A stretch of DNA of 64,000 nucleotides from a candidate division KSB1 bacterium (GCA_024655945.1 JANLFK010000015.1:34687-98686), one strand, 5' to 3'; positions 28,794-39,153 are shown, numbered from the stretch's first letter. A program made the numbers and translations. Notes: generated from the letters alone by a model not told the origin.

Positions 28794-29498
28794 TTGTCCG
28801 ACGCCCTGTACAAGACGCTGCGCCTGTTGCGCTGTTTGTTTCGTTATGAGGTGGTCGGCCTGTCCAACCTGCCCGCCAGCGGGCCTGCGCTCCTGGTGGC
28901 AAACCATGTGGGCAGCACCGGTCCCATCATGCTCTTCTTCTCCCTCCCTGTACGTTTCCATCCCTGGGTGATTGCCGACCTCAGGGATCGCCGCCGTTCG
29001 CCAGCCTACCTCCTGCAACAATTCGTCCAGCCGACCCTGCACTTAGAGGGCTACTTCGGTCGCTTGCTCGCCAAGCTCATCAGCACCATCACCGTGCCAC
29101 TTCTGCGCAACTTGGGCTGTGTGGCAGTGGAAACGCACAGCACCTGGACGGGGGCAGCATTCCGACGCAGCCTTTCGCTCCTCTTCCACGGCAGGAACAT
29201 CCTGATCTTCCCGGAGGACCCTGCCCTGTCCATGGATCCCACCACGATGATGTACCCATTCAAATTCGGCTTTGTCCACCTGTGCCAAATGTTTCGGGAG
29301 CGCACCGGCCTGTCCCTGCCGGTGGTGCCGATTGCCGTGCATCCTTTCCGGCGCCTCATCTCAATCGGCCCGGTCCAGTACTACGAAGGCAACGGCTACG
29401 CCGAAGCGGAGGTGGCCCCGTTCGCCACGCGTCTTCACGAGCTCGTCCGGGAGCTTTACCTCAACCTCCCTGCGCCCCTACGCACAGCGAGCACATGA
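28794..29498 (+). CDS. PlsC-like acyltransferase
   Basis: The 234-residue product starts at a TTG with GAAAGGA upstream. It has EVVGLSNLPASGPALLVANH, the NHxxS-type block of glycerolipid acyltransferases, and later GRNILIFPEDPALSMDPTT where the family has its FPEGTRS-like motif. Both motifs are divergent: the usual NHX4D acid is not seen (NHVGSTGP), and the second motif reads FPEDPA. It may be a non-canonical lipid acyltransferase. It is followed by the M64 peptidase 38 bases on. Confidence 0.7.
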   Translation: MSDALYKTLRLLRCLFRYEVVGLSNLPASGPALLVANHVGSTGPIMLFFSLPVRFHPWVIADLRDRRRSPAYLLQQFVQPTLHLEGYFGRLLAKLISTITVPLLRNLGCVAVETHSTWTGAAFRRSLSLLFHGRNILIFPEDPALSMDPTTMMYPFKFGFVHLCQMFRERTGLSLPVVPIAVHPFRRLISIGPVQYYEGNGYAEAEVAPFATRLHELVRELYLNLPAPLRTAST

Positions 29499-29536
29499 CC
29501 CTGCAGGCCTGCAAGGTAGCGAAGGAGGAACTGGTT

Positions 29537-31018
29537 ATGTGCACACGAGTGATCGTGGTGCTGAGCAGCCTTCTCTTTCTGGTGTCAGTGGGCAGTGGGC
29601 AAGTTGCGCCCACCTTCGAGCAATTCTTCATCGACAAGGCCTTGCGCGTAGAGCTCTGCCAGGTGGGCGATGCGCACGAGGAGTTCATTACCGTCCACCG
29701 CCTCTGCGAGGAACCTACCTGGCCAGAGACCAGAACCCAGCTCCTCGACCCCTTCAACAACGGTCGCTACACGGTGAAGCTTTACGACGTGGCCAGCAAT
29801 TGCCTCATCTACTCGCGCGGCTTCGACTGCATGTTCGGCGAATACAAGACCACCACCCCTGCTTTGCAGCACACCAAGCGGGTCTTTCAACGCGCGCTGC
29901 GCGTGCCGTACCCTAAGTACCCGGTGCTCCTGGCCATCGAGGCACGGGATAAGCAGAACGCCCCCGACGTCCTCTTCACGACCTTCATTGATCCCAATGA
30001 CTACCACATCGTCCGGGAGAGCGCTCCGGGCGACGCGGAAGTGTACGAGGCGCACGTGGTCGGCCCTCCCCAGGGGGCAGTCGACCTTGTCTTTGTCGCC
30101 GAGGGGTACACGGCGGCGGAGCGAGACAAGTTCACAAAGGACGTGGACCGGTTCATCGGCTACCTCTTTGCCACGCCACCCTATGCCGAACACACCGACA
30201 AAATCAATGTGCGCGGCCTGTTCAAGCCTTCGCCGGAGTCGGGGATGGACGAACCCAGGCAAGGCTCCTTCAAGCGCACTGCCTTTAACGCCTCCTTCAA
30301 CGCCTTTGACCTGGACCGCTACATGCTCACCGAGGAGAACTGGCAGCTGCGCGCCACCGCCAGCCAGGTGCCCTACGACGCCATCGTCGTGCTCGTCAAC
30401 AGCGTGCGCTACGGCGGGGGCGGCATCTACAACGACTATTGCATCACCACGGTGGACAACCCTGCCAGCAAGCGGGTGTTCCTGCACGAGCTGGGCCACT
30501 CCTTTGCCGGCCTTGCCGACGAATACTACGCCTCCGAGGTGGCCTACAACGAGTTTTACCCACCGGGAGTGGAACCCTTGGAGCCGAACATCACCGCTTT
30601 CCTGAACCCAGAGCTCTTGAAGTGGAAAGACCTGGTGTCGCCGGGTCTGCCGCTGCCCACGGACTGGGGCAAGGAGCGCCTGGACAGCCTGCAGGCGGAG
30701 CGGCAAAAGGCAAACCGGGCCATGGCGCAGGAGCTGGAACACGCAAGCAAGTCAGGGGCCAGCCAGGCGCAGCTGGACAAGATCCGCGCGAAGTATCGCA
30801 AGACGACAACTCGTCTGGACGCGCAGATCGAGGAGGTGCGCAAGGAACACGCCCACCTTCGGGACAAAGTGGGCGTGTTCGAAGGCGCGGGGTACGCCTC
30901 CAAGGGCCTCTATCGGCCGATGGTCTACTGCCTGATGATTTCCAGTCCAGACGACCAGTTCTGCAGGGTGTGCCAGCGAGCTATCTCGCGCATGATCAGC
31001 TACTACAGCGCACAGTGA
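29537..31018 (+). CDS. Secreted M64 family (IgA peptidase type) zinc metallopeptidase
   Basis: The start at 29537 has AGGAGGA upstream and a signal peptide (VIVVLSSLLFLVSVGSGQ). An N-terminal beta-rich domain (about 25-170) precedes the M64 domain: DLVFVAEGYTAAERDKFTKD, NVRGLFKPSPESGMDEP, VVLVNSVRYGGGGIYND and HELGHSFAGLADEYY (His317, His321). An insert of about 60 charged residues (about 385-445) should form a coiled coil. The C-terminus has FCRVCQRA. The 493-residue enzyme is predicted to be exported. It lies 62 bases before the GH127 gene. Confidence 0.92.
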   Translation: MCTRVIVVLSSLLFLVSVGSGQVAPTFEQFFIDKALRVELCQVGDAHEEFITVHRLCEEPTWPETRTQLLDPFNNGRYTVKLYDVASNCLIYSRGFDCMFGEYKTTTPALQHTKRVFQRALRVPYPKYPVLLAIEARDKQNAPDVLFTTFIDPNDYHIVRESAPGDAEVYEAHVVGPPQGAVDLVFVAEGYTAAERDKFTKDVDRFIGYLFATPPYAEHTDKINVRGLFKPSPESGMDEPRQGSFKRTAFNASFNAFDLDRYMLTEENWQLRATASQVPYDAIVVLVNSVRYGGGGIYNDYCITTVDNPASKRVFLHELGHSFAGLADEYYASEVAYNEFYPPGVEPLEPNITAFLNPELLKWKDLVSPGLPLPTDWGKERLDSLQAERQKANRAMAQELEHASKSGASQAQLDKIRAKYRKTTTRLDAQIEEVRKEHAHLRDKVGVFEGAGYASKGLYRPMVYCLMISSPDDQFCRVCQRAISRMISYYSAQ

Positions 31019-31080
31019 GCGGGCAATCCCATCTTGCCCAAGAGGTTGATGCACGGTGACAGAAAGGAGGAAAGACGGCA

Positions 31081-33102
31081 ATGCTTGTGAACAGGCGCGG
31101 CTTCATGACCTCCATGGGAGCAGGGGCCTTGACAACGCTTCTCGTGCCTGCTATAGGGGAAAGCTTTTCGGCGCCACGGGCACGGGTTCCCTGGCGCGCG
31201 CCGCGAGGTAAGGGCCTGCGCCCGCCGCTCCTGACCCCCCTGCCTGCCTCGGCCATTCGCCCTCTGGGTTGGTTGCGCGCTCAGCTGCGCATCCAGGCCG
31301 AAGGCCTGACTGGCCACCTGGACGAATTCTGGCCCGATGTGGCCCACAGCAAATGGTTCGGCGGCGACGCCGAAGGCTGGGAACGCGCCCCCTACTGGCT
31401 GGACGGTCTCATCCCCCTGGCCTGGCTCTTGGAGGACGCGACGCTCAAAGAGAAAGCGACCGCCCGCATCGAGCAGATCCTCGCCGGCCAACGCGAGGAC
31501 GGCTGGTACGGCACCTATGTGCCCCCGGACCAGAGCGCCACAAAACAGTACGACATCTGGGCATTTTTCCTGATGAACAAGGTGCTCGTCCACTACCACG
31601 AGCTCACCGGTGACGACCGTGCCCTGCAGGCAGTGCTGCGCTGCCTGAAAGCCATGGACCAGCACCTGCGCCACTATCCCCTGTTCAACTGGGGCAAGTT
31701 CCGCTGGTTCGAGGACCTCATTGCCGTCTACTACGCCTATCGCCACACGGGCGAGGTGTGGCTCCTCGACCTGGCCCGCCTCCACCACGAGCAGGGGTTT
31801 GACTATCCAAGCTTCTACCGCCAGGAGGACGTGACCGTCCCTACGCCGCGTCGCGGCCTGTGGAAATGGACCAAGCACGTGGTGAACACCGCCATGGCCG
31901 TCAAGTCGGGAGCCCTCTGGTGGCAACTGAGCGGCGCGCCCCAGGACAGGCACTTCCCTGCGGAGATGATCGCCCTGCTGGACCGCTACCATGGGCAGGT
32001 GAACGGCATGTTCAGCGGCGACGAATGCCTGGCGGGCAAGAATCCCCTGCAAGGCACTGAGCTGTGCGCCGTGGTGGAGATGATGTACTCGTTGGAACAG
32101 CTGGTGTCCATCTTAGGGGAGGCGGCGCTCGCCGACCGCTTGGAGAGAATCGCCTTCAACGCGCTGCCGGCGACCTTCTCGCCGGACATGTGGGCCCACC
32201 AGTACGACCAACAGGTCAACCAAGTGCAATGCACCATCAACGAGGAGCATCTCTGGACCACGAACGGGCCAGAGTCGAACATCTACGGCCTGGAGCCGAA
32301 CTTTGGCTGCTGCACGGCCAACATGCACCAGGGGTGGCCAAAGTTGGCGGCCCACCTGTGGATGCGCACCCCTGACCAAGGGCTGGCCGCGGTGGCCTAC
32401 GCCCCGAGCGCCGTGGTCGCACAAGTCAAGGGCAAGCCGGTCACCGTGACCTTGGAGACCGATTATCCCTTCCGGGAGCAGCTGTCGTTTGTCATCGACA
32501 GCAAAGAGCCGGTGCGTTTCCCTCTCTGGTTGCGCATCCCGGCGTGGGCCGAGGGGGCAAAGGTGGATGTGCCAGGACTGGTTTCTTCGCCCCTGCGCCC
32601 GGGGAGCTTTGCCAAAATCGAACGGGAATGGCGAGGCAGCACTCGCCTGACCCTGGAACTCCCCATGCGGCCTCGCGTGGAGCAGCGCTACAACGACGCC
32701 GTCGCCATCGTGCGCGGTCCGCTGGTGTTCTCCTTGCTGATTGGCGAGGAGTGGCAGCAGGTGAATCAAGACAAGCCGTATCGGCAGCCGCCGCACGCCG
32801 ACTGGGAGGTCCGTCCTACCACGCCGTGGAACTATGCCTTGCGGGTAGATGCCGCTAACCCGGAGCACTCCCTGTCCTTCGAAGAGCGCCCGGTGGGCTC
32901 GCCGCCCTTTTCGCCGCAAGGGGCAGGCATTGTGGCCAAGGCGAAGGGGAGACGACTCCCCAACTGGAAGCTGCAACACGGCTGGGCAGGTGAAACACCG
33001 CCAAGCCCAGTGCATTCCGAGCAGCCGCTCGAGGATGTCACTTTGATCCCCTACGGCTGCAGCAACATCCGCATCACCGAGTTCCCGCAGCTGGTCGAGT
33101 AG
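31081..33102 (+). CDS. GH127-type glycoside hydrolase (DUF1680), Tat-exported
   Basis: The 673-residue product begins with a twin-arginine-like signal (NRRGFMTSMGAGALTTLL). The catalytic domain has the GH127 features seen in beta-L-arabinofuranosidases: GWYGTYVPP, GTELCAVVEMMYSLEQL with the Glu at about 326, and NFGCCTANMHQGWPK with the Cys pair at about 411. These residues form the Zn-thiolate active site in the characterised family. A beta-rich C-terminal part follows. AAAGGAGGAAAG precedes the ATG. The substrate could be another furanoside. Its neighbours do not form a polysaccharide utilisation locus. Confidence 0.9.
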   Translation: MLVNRRGFMTSMGAGALTTLLVPAIGESFSAPRARVPWRAPRGKGLRPPLLTPLPASAIRPLGWLRAQLRIQAEGLTGHLDEFWPDVAHSKWFGGDAEGWERAPYWLDGLIPLAWLLEDATLKEKATARIEQILAGQREDGWYGTYVPPDQSATKQYDIWAFFLMNKVLVHYHELTGDDRALQAVLRCLKAMDQHLRHYPLFNWGKFRWFEDLIAVYYAYRHTGEVWLLDLARLHHEQGFDYPSFYRQEDVTVPTPRRGLWKWTKHVVNTAMAVKSGALWWQLSGAPQDRHFPAEMIALLDRYHGQVNGMFSGDECLAGKNPLQGTELCAVVEMMYSLEQLVSILGEAALADRLERIAFNALPATFSPDMWAHQYDQQVNQVQCTINEEHLWTTNGPESNIYGLEPNFGCCTANMHQGWPKLAAHLWMRTPDQGLAAVAYAPSAVVAQVKGKPVTVTLETDYPFREQLSFVIDSKEPVRFPLWLRIPAWAEGAKVDVPGLVSSPLRPGSFAKIEREWRGSTRLTLELPMRPRVEQRYNDAVAIVRGPLVFSLLIGEEWQQVNQDKPYRQPPHADWEVRPTTPWNYALRVDAANPEHSLSFEERPVGSPPFSPQGAGIVAKAKGRRLPNWKLQHGWAGETPPSPVHSEQPLEDVTLIPYGCSNIRITEFPQLVE

Positions 33103-33353
33103 ACGGACGGGGTCGGGGAACAGCACGGGGAGGGAATAACTTCGACAGCAGCCGAATGGGTGGAGCTGTGGCTATCTTGCTTGCCGGATGGCTGGGAGCT
33201 AACGACTGATAACGCTGCTATTGAGGACAAGAAGGGTCTCTCTTGCCGAGCTGGCCGGACGCACGGCCGGAAAAGGCTGCAAGACAGCGGGCTCCGCCCG
33301 TCGCCATTCCCCATGACCCCGGCCACGCACTTGCCAGGCTGTGCTCTTGAGGC

Positions 33354-34397
33354 TCACTGCCACCCGTATTCAAGCCCGGCCTGGTACATCGCCACGATGT
33401 TCTCCGGTGGCGTGATGGGCTGGATGTTGTGGCACGGCGCCAAGATGTAGCCGCCGCCTTCACCCAAGATCCGCAGGTTGTCCACCACCTCCTGCCGCAC
33501 CTCTTCCACCGTGCCAAATGGCAGCGTGTGTTGGTTGTCTACGCCGCCGTGCAGCACCACCTTCCGGCCAAAGTCGCGCTTCAGGCCCTCGCGTTTCATG
33601 CCCGGGGTGCGCCACTGCAGGGGGTTGAGGATATCGATGCCCGCCTCGATCATGTCAGGAATGATGCGCCGAATGGCCCCATCATTGTGGTGAAAGACGA
33701 ACGCCCCCGCCTGGTGGGCAAGGTCGATCATCTTCTTCATTCTGGGGAGAAAGAACTCTCGGATGACCTCCGGCGAGAAAAGCAGGTCGTTCTGGCCGCC
33801 CATGTCTTCGGCCACGTAGGTATAGGTCACCTGGCCTGGCGCCTGCTCGTAGATGCGCATCGCTTCCTGGTAAGAGAGCTCCAGCAGATGGTCCAGACAG
33901 TAGTGCACCATCTCCGGGTTTTCCAGCAGGTCGATGAACGCCTGCACGTCACCGCGCAGGTATTTGTAGGTCAAAAAGGGCTCGTACAGGCCGCCAGCCA
34001 AGGGCCAGCGGGCGTTCTCTTTGGCCTGCTTCTTGATGTCGGCATAGTCCCACCAGTCGGCGCTCGGCCAAGTGTAGTTGCGTTCGATCTCGGCCGCCGA
34101 GCGGAAATCCGCCAAAGGGTGGTGGATGCACTCGCTGTAGGTGCCGGTGCCGTAATCCACCGTGCGGAAGCGGCAGCCGAACACGTCAGTGTCCGGCGGC
34201 AGGGCAACCCCGACGTAGCGGGGAGTCAGCCGCACCGGGGCATCGATGTGCAGGCGCGCAAAGAGCTCCTCTCTGCTGCTGCACCCCAGGTGACGCATGA
34301 GGCGCTCCGTGGTCTCCGGCGTGGCCCAGTAGTCCATGGGAGCACGGTCTGGCTTCTGACGTTTGAGCACCGCGAGCCACCTCTCGCGCGGTGTCAT
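33354..34397 (-). CDS. Uroporphyrinogen decarboxylase-like (methyltransferase-type) protein
   Basis: The start is set at 34397 (MTPRERWLAVLKRQKPDRAP), the usual opening of the family; the longer frame upstream overlaps a terminator. The 347-residue product has PRYVGVALPPDTDVFG, GLYEPFLTYKYLRGD, YVAEDMGGQNDLLFSPEVIR, HNDGAIRRIIPDMIEAGIDI, LNPLQW and a C-terminal GGGYILAPCHNIQPITPPEN. His and Cys in FVFHHNDG and APCHNIQ fit the zinc ligands of methyl transfer members (MtaA/CmuA-like) rather than heme synthesis. No corrinoid protein gene is adjacent. It is convergent to the GH127 gene. Confidence 0.85.
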   Translation of the reverse strand: MTPRERWLAVLKRQKPDRAPMDYWATPETTERLMRHLGCSSREELFARLHIDAPVRLTPRYVGVALPPDTDVFGCRFRTVDYGTGTYSECIHHPLADFRSAAEIERNYTWPSADWWDYADIKKQAKENARWPLAGGLYEPFLTYKYLRGDVQAFIDLLENPEMVHYCLDHLLELSYQEAMRIYEQAPGQVTYTYVAEDMGGQNDLLFSPEVIREFFLPRMKKMIDLAHQAGAFVFHHNDGAIRRIIPDMIEAGIDILNPLQWRTPGMKREGLKRDFGRKVVLHGGVDNQHTLPFGTVEEVRQEVVDNLRILGEGGGYILAPCHNIQPITPPENIVAMYQAGLEYGWQ

Positions 34398-34450
34398 TGT
34401 CTCTTTGCCCACGTTCACCTCTGCTGCACAAATTCGGCCCGGCTCCAGGC

Positions 34451-34481
34451 AAAACGGCCGCCGGTGTTCTCCGACGGCCGT
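34451..34481 (-). terminator. Rho-independent terminator after frr
   Basis: On the minus strand an 11-bp GC-rich stem (ACGGCCGTCGG with CCGGCGGCCGT, one G-T pair) and a 6-base loop are followed by TTTTGCC. It lies 35 bases after the frr stop and ends the ribosomal/pyrH run. Confidence 0.75.
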
Positions 34482-34515
34482 GCCCATAGCCCTCTCGGTC
34501 TCGCCACGCGAGCCC

Positions 34516-35085
34516 CTACTCCTCCATGATCTCGGCTTCCTTCTTCTCGAGAAGCTGGTCGATCTCTTTGATGATCTCGTCGGTCAGCTCCTGCACCTTC
34601 TCCTGGTAGCGGTGAGAGTCGTCCTCAGAGATCTCATGATTCTTCTCGGCCAACTTCAGCTTGTCGTTGGCGTCGCGGCGCACGTTGCGCGCGGCAATAC
34701 GACCCTCTTCGGCGATCTTCTTGCAGACCTTGACCAGCTCCCTGCGCCGCTCCTCGGTGAGTTCCGGGATGGGCAGGCGAATGAGGTGGCCGTCGTTGAT
34801 GGGATTCAGCCCCAGGTCAGCCTTCAGGATGGCCTTTTCGATGGCGCCGATGACCGTGCGGTCCCAGGGCTGGATGGTGATCAGGCGCGGCTCGGGCACA
34901 CCGATATTGGCCACCTGCTTGATGGGCACCTGCGCCCCGTAGTACTCCACGCGCACCGCATCCAGCAAGGCGGCCGAGGCCTTGCCCGTGCGAATCTTGG
35001 CCAGCTCCGCACTGATGCTCTCCACAGTGGCGCGCATGCGCCGCTTGGCGTCCTGGAGGATCATTTCCGGTTTGTTGTCAGCCAT
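34516..35085 (-). CDS. frr: Ribosome recycling factor
   Basis: The start at 35085 ([17 protein letters not shown]) is preferred; a GTG at 35097 is in frame. The 189-residue product shows the family core [68 protein letters not shown] and [21 protein letters not shown], with R residues in the expected helix. With EF-G it splits ribosomes after termination. It overlaps the pyrH stop by 8 bases, the usual pyrH-frr order. Confidence 0.96.
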   Translation of the reverse strand: MADNKPEMILQDAKRRMRATVESISAELAKIRTGKASAALLDAVRVEYYGAQVPIKQVANIGVPEPRLITIQPWDRTVIGAIEKAILKADLGLNPINDGHLIRLPIPELTEERRRELVKVCKKIAEEGRIAARNVRRDANDKLKLAEKNHEISEDDSHRYQEKVQELTDEIIKEIDQLLEKKEAEIMEE

Positions 35086-35806
35086 TGCTCTCACCACTCA
35101 CTTTCGTTCCAACCTTTTCACCCAACACCACGCGCAACAGGTTACCAGGCTTGTTGAGGTTGAAGACGATAATGGGCAGTTTATTGTCCATGCACAAGGT
35201 GACCGCGGTGGCGTCCATCACCTTGAGCCCCTTGCGCACCACATCCATGTAGCTGATGGCATCGAACATGGTGGCGTCTTGGTGCTTCATCGGGTCGGCG
35301 TCGTAGACGCCATCGACCTTGGTGGCCTTGAGAATGACTTCGGCATCGATCTCCACCGCGCGCAGAGCGGCAGTGGTGTCGGTGGTAAAGAAAGGGCTCC
35401 CTGTGCCGGCGGCAAAGATGACCACGCGCCCCTTTTCCAGATGCCGGATGGCGCGACGCCGGATGAAAGGCTCGGCCACTGCCTCCATCTTGATGGCCGT
35501 GAGCACCCGCGTGGGCACCCCTTTGCGCTCCAGGTAATCCTGCAAGGCCAGGGCATTGATCACCGTGGCCAGCATGCCCATGTAGTCGGCGGTCACGCGG
35601 TCCATGCCGCGCGCGCTGGCCGACAAGCCCCGGAAGATGTTACCACCGCCGACCACCACACCCACCTGCACGCCGTGTTCTCGCACCACGCGGATTTCGT
35701 CTGCCATGGTGCTGACCACTGCCGGATCGATACCGAGTCCCTGCTGGCCCATGAGGGCCTCGCCGCTCAGCTTCACCAAGATGCGCTTGTACACGGGTTC
35801 TTGCAC
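35078..35806 (-). CDS. pyrH: UMP kinase
   Basis: The 242-residue amino-acid-kinase-fold enzyme makes UDP from UMP. Motifs: [67 protein letters not shown] and [14 protein letters not shown]. The start is GTG at 35806 with GAGG upstream. It follows tsf by 71 bases, a gap that holds a perfect 8-bp hairpin, and overlaps frr. Confidence 0.96.
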   Translation of the reverse strand: MQEPVYKRILVKLSGEALMGQQGLGIDPAVVSTMADEIRVVREHGVQVGVVVGGGNIFRGLSASARGMDRVTADYMGMLATVINALALQDYLERKGVPTRVLTAIKMEAVAEPFIRRRAIRHLEKGRVVIFAAGTGSPFFTTDTTAALRAVEIDAEVILKATKVDGVYDADPMKHQDATMFDAISYMDVVRKGLKVMDATAVTLCMDNKLPIIVFNLNKPGNLLRVVLGEKVGTKVSGESNG

Positions 35807-35839
35807 GAATTGCCTCGGTACGCTCTACTTTACGAAAGA

Positions 35840-35866
35840 GCCGCTGGCATTAGCTCCACCAGCGGC
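35840..35866 (-). terminator. Hairpin between tsf and pyrH, possible attenuator
   Basis: GCCGCTGG, 11-base loop, CCAGCGGC: a perfect 8-bp stem followed on the minus strand by TCTTTC. The T-run is weak, so partial termination or RNA processing between tsf and pyrH is more likely than a full stop. Confidence 0.5.
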
Positions 35867-35877
35867 ACCGCACTCCC

Positions 35878-36471
35878 CTACTCGCCAAGCTGGAAGCGAA
35901 CAAAACGCCTCACCACGATGTTCTCGCCCAACTTGGCAATGTACTCGGTGATGAGGTCATTGACCGACTTGTTCGGGTCTCTGATGAAGCTCTGCTCCAA
36001 GAGACAGACTTCCTGATAGAACTTTTCCAACTTGCCCTGGGCGATGCGTTCCACCACCTGCTCCGGCTTGCCTTCGTTGCGCGCCTGCGTGCGGTAGATT
36101 TCCAGCTCCTTCTCGATAACCTCTGCCGGCAGCTCCTCGCGGCGCACCACTCTGGGGTTGGCGGCCGCCACCTGCATGGCTAAGTCGCGTGCCAGCGTCT
36201 TGAACTGGTCGGTCTTGGCGACAAAGTCGGTCTCGCAATTGAGCTCCAGCAGTACCCCCAGACGGCTGCCAGGGTGGATGTAGGACTCGATGACTCCTTC
36301 GCGTGCCTCGCGACCAGCCTTCTTCTGGGCGGTGGCGATGCCCTTCTTGCGCAACACCTCTATCGCTTTTTCAACATCCCCCTGCGTTTCTGCCAGTGCC
36401 TTCTTGCAATCCATAAAGCCGGCGCCAGTCTTTTCACGCAAAGCCTTTACCTGCGCAGCCGGTACGTCCAT
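35878..36471 (-). CDS. tsf: Elongation factor Ts
   Basis: The 197-residue product is a short-form EF-Ts. It has [20 protein letters not shown] at the N-terminus (UBA-like part), then [40 protein letters not shown] and DLAMQV. The C-terminal [20 protein letters not shown] is typical. It recycles EF-Tu-GDP. It lies 20 bases after rpsB, the standard rpsB-tsf pair. Confidence 0.96.
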   Translation of the reverse strand: MDVPAAQVKALREKTGAGFMDCKKALAETQGDVEKAIEVLRKKGIATAQKKAGREAREGVIESYIHPGSRLGVLLELNCETDFVAKTDQFKTLARDLAMQVAAANPRVVRREELPAEVIEKELEIYRTQARNEGKPEQVVERIAQGKLEKFYQEVCLLEQSFIRDPNKSVNDLITEYIAKLGENIVVRRFVRFQLGE

Positions 36472-36491
36472 ATCTTCGCTCCTTCCCTAGG

Positions 36492-37286
36492 CTATTCCTT
36501 GCTCAGATCTTCCCATTCAGCGGCATCCGGGGCAACGTGTTCTTCCGGGACTGGCGGCTCGCCCACCTGCTCTTCCTCCTCTGCTGCCGGCGGTACCAGC
36601 GCCGTCCCTTCTTGCGCCTCGATAATGGCATCGGCAATGGCGCGCGTAATCAGGCTGATGGACTTGAACGCATCATCGTTGGCCGGGATCGGAAAATCGA
36701 TGGGATCTGGGTCAGCGTTGGTATCCAGAATGGCGATGACGGGGATGTTCAGGCGGTTCGCCTCCGCCACCGCAATGGCCTCCTTCTTGGTGTCCACCAC
36801 ATAGAGCGCACCGGGCACCCTGGTCATGTCGGCAATGCCGCCAATGGCCTTGAGGAGCTTCTCCCGTTCCCTTTCCCGGGCGAGGATCTCCTTCTTGGAC
36901 AGGCGGTCGTAGGTGCCGTCGGTGGCCATCTTCTCCAGCGCCTTGAGGCGCTTGGCGCTCTTCTTAATGGTGACAAAGTTGGTGAGGGTGCCACCCAGCC
37001 AGCGTTCGGTCACGAAGAACTGCCCGCAGCGCTCCGCCTCGGCGCGGACAATGTCCTTGGCCTGCTTCTTGGTGCCCACAAAGAGGATCTTTTCGCCGCC
37101 ACGCACGATGCGCGCCACCTCTTCGCAGGCGCGCTTCAGACAGGCCTCGGTCTTTTTCAGGTCAATGATGTGGATGCCGCTGCGTTCCATGAAGATGAAC
37201 TTTTTCATCTTCGGGTTCCAGCGGCGGGTGAGGTGGCCAAAATGACAGCCGGCCACCAGGAGGTCTTGGAGAGTCACCTGTGCCAT
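36492..37286 (-). CDS. rpsB: Ribosomal protein S2
   Basis: The start at 37286 ([18 protein letters not shown]) has GAGGTG upstream. The 264-residue product has [55 protein letters not shown], and [20 protein letters not shown]. The C-terminal about 40 residues are an acidic Glu/Pro/Ala tail, longer than in E. coli S2. It follows rpsI by 114 bases and precedes tsf. Confidence 0.96.
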   Translation of the reverse strand: MAQVTLQDLLVAGCHFGHLTRRWNPKMKKFIFMERSGIHIIDLKKTEACLKRACEEVARIVRGGEKILFVGTKKQAKDIVRAEAERCGQFFVTERWLGGTLTNFVTIKKSAKRLKALEKMATDGTYDRLSKKEILAREREREKLLKAIGGIADMTRVPGALYVVDTKKEAIAVAEANRLNIPVIAILDTNADPDPIDFPIPANDDAFKSISLITRAIADAIIEAQEGTALVPPAAEEEEQVGEPPVPEEHVAPDAAEWEDLSKE

Positions 37287-37330
37287 GCAATTCACCTCAT
37301 GTTGGGGTTCAACCTCCACCTCTCCTCGGG

Positions 37331-37366
37331 CCCCTAAGAACCGCACATAGCGGCACCCCTCAGGGC
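37331..37366 (-). promoter_or_regulatory. Possible rpsB leader hairpin
   Basis: In the 114-base rpsI-rpsB gap the minus strand can form an interrupted stem (CCCT...GCCGC with GCGGT...AGGGG) around a 5-base loop, about 45 bases before the rpsB start. A ribosomal-protein leader is plausible, but the stem has mismatches. Confidence 0.3.
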
Positions 37367-37400
37367 ATAGAGAGGTGTGCGTGATAACGTCGGCAGATGG

Positions 37401-37799
37401 TTATCGCTTGGAGAACTGGAAACGCTTGCGCGCGCCCGGCTGACCGTACTTCTTGCGCTCGACCATGCGCGGGTCGCGGGTCAGGAAGCCCTGGCTGCGC
37501 AGGGTCGGCCGCAACGTCTCATCGGCTTTGACCAGCGCCCGGGAAATCCCCAAGCGCACTGCCCCAGCCTGGCCGGAAAGTCCCCCGCCATCCACGCGGG
37601 CGATGATGTCGAATTTGCCCAAGGTGTTGGTAATCTGGAGCGGCTGCTCGATGATCATCTTCAGCGTCTCCCGCTTGAAGTAGTCCAAGAGCGGCCTGCC
37701 GTTGACGACCATCTGCCCCTTGCCGGGCATCAGCCGCACGCGCGCGACTGCGTCTTTGCGTCTTCCCACTGCCTGATAGTGTACAGTCTTGGTTACCAT
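37401..37799 (-). CDS. rpsI: Ribosomal protein S9
   Basis: The 132-residue product has [63 protein letters not shown], and the C-terminal [20 protein letters not shown] ending FSKR, whose basic tail reaches the ribosomal P site. Normally rplM lies directly upstream; here about 880 bases separate the two. Confidence 0.97.
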   Translation of the reverse strand: MVTKTVHYQAVGRRKDAVARVRLMPGKGQMVVNGRPLLDYFKRETLKMIIEQPLQITNTLGKFDIIARVDGGGLSGQAGAVRLGISRALVKADETLRPTLRSQGFLTRDPRMVERKKYGQPGARKRFQFSKR

Positions 37800-38680
37800 G
37801 TTCGTTCAACACTCCCGATCTCGGAGGATACCACAGTCCTTGAGCGCGCCGGAGAGCATTCCCAGGCGCCACTCTCATCAGGTCAAGGTAGCAACATTCG
37901 AGTACTTTCAGTACGCAACAATCCACCCCCGTTCCCTTGGGAGAAAGCCAGAGGCACGTAAACTTACACTGCCCTCTCCCATCCCCATGCGCCTCTTGCT
38001 CGCTTCGCCGTGGGACCTTGGCGGCTCCCACACCATCGCCCCCTTGGCTGCTTGTTGTCGCCTACCGCGATTCATGTTCTGAAGTGGCGCAGCGTCCTAT
38101 TCTGCGACCTGCAGCTCTATGGCATCAGCACCCTCAGTCCGGTGCAGCAGCCCAAACATGGATGCGCTCCGCGCCACCGGGAGCGAAATGTCCGACCAAT
38201 TGATAGCAAGGAGGTACAACAGATTGTCACAGACCCAGAGAGCGCCGCCTCGTGAGTTGTCCTGCGGCGCAGCACGCAGCCCATTGCGACCAACACAACG
38301 CAGGGATACTCCCCTCTATTTCGAACTTCTCTCAAGAATCGGGCAACACTGCGCGGGAAAGAGGTCGGCGGGGTCCAGACCGCTCGCAAGGGCAGTGCCG
38401 TCAACGAGCAATCTCGCCCTCTTCGCTCCAGGCGCAACTCCTCCACGTTTTCGCCGCCCTTGGAGCGCGCCCCACGCCGGTCCATAAACTGGGAAAAGAC
38501 CCCGTTCCGGTCGCTGCTGTCCTGGTCCAGTGAAGGTCCCACCGCACCCGTGGAAGCAAGCTGGCTCTTCTTCAGGTGGAGCTCGCTTTCCCCCACGAAA
38601 CGCTGCTGCGCCCCTCTTTCACCCCTTGGGCTACCTTCCCTATCAAAGAACAAGTCCCGACACAATCCTAACGGCGCCGG
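37800..38680. other. Long non-coding gap between rplM and rpsI
   Basis: The 881 bases between these normally adjacent genes hold no gene I can support. Open frames exist on both strands (for example 38117-38665 minus and 38119-38487 plus), but they lack good ribosome sites, recognisable motifs and protein-like composition. A short perfect dyad, GTACTTTCAGTAC, sits at 37902-37914, about 100 bases before rpsI. No tRNA or known RNA family was recognised. It could hold a decayed gene, an unknown RNA, or a second promoter for rpsI. Confidence 0.5.
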
Positions 38681-39118
38681 CTATCGCACTGAGAGCGGCA
38701 GCGGTTCCGGCTGCTGGGCCTGGTGTGGATGCTCCGGCCCAGGGTAGATTTTCAGCTTCTTGAGGAGCTTCCTGCCCAGGCTGTTGTGCGGCAACATCCC
38801 CCATACCGCGTGGCGCAACACCCGCTCCGGCTTCTCGCGCATGAGCTTGTGATATTGCTCAACGCGCAAGCCACCTGGGTAGCCGGTGTAACGGTAGTAG
38901 CGCTTCTGTTCGGTCTTCTTGCCCGTCACCTTGACCTGGGCGGCGTTGACCACCACGACAAAATCGCCCACATCCATGTGCGGGGTGTAGATGGGCTTGT
39001 GCTTGCCACGCAACACGCGTGCGATCCTGCTCGCCAGACGTCCCAGCACCTGGTCGGACGCATCCACCAGGTACCACTTCTGCTCGATGTCCTTCTTTTT
39101 CGGTACGAATGTTTTCAA
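38681..39118 (-). CDS. rplM: Ribosomal protein L13
   Basis: The 145-residue product starts at a TTG with GGAGGAGGT upstream. It has [72 protein letters not shown] and [20 protein letters not shown], all standard. It is the first gene after the promoter at 39154-39182. Confidence 0.97.
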   Translation of the reverse strand: MKTFVPKKKDIEQKWYLVDASDQVLGRLASRIARVLRGKHKPIYTPHMDVGDFVVVVNAAQVKVTGKKTEQKRYYRYTGYPGGLRVEQYHKLMREKPERVLRHAVWGMLPHNSLGRKLLKKLKIYPGPEHPHQAQQPEPLPLSVR

Positions 39119-39153
39119 GCCTTGCTACCTCCTCCCTGTTCAAAGAGCTTGGA

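Noticed and set aside
37902..37914. GTACTTTCAGTAC as an operator for rpsI
   Set aside because: A 5-bp dyad arm is easily met by chance and no promoter overlaps it convincingly; kept only as a note in the gap entry.
38117..38665. 182-residue frame between rplM and rpsI
   Set aside because: No ribosome site, no motif, Arg/Ser/Gly-rich non-coding composition, and competing frames on the other strand.
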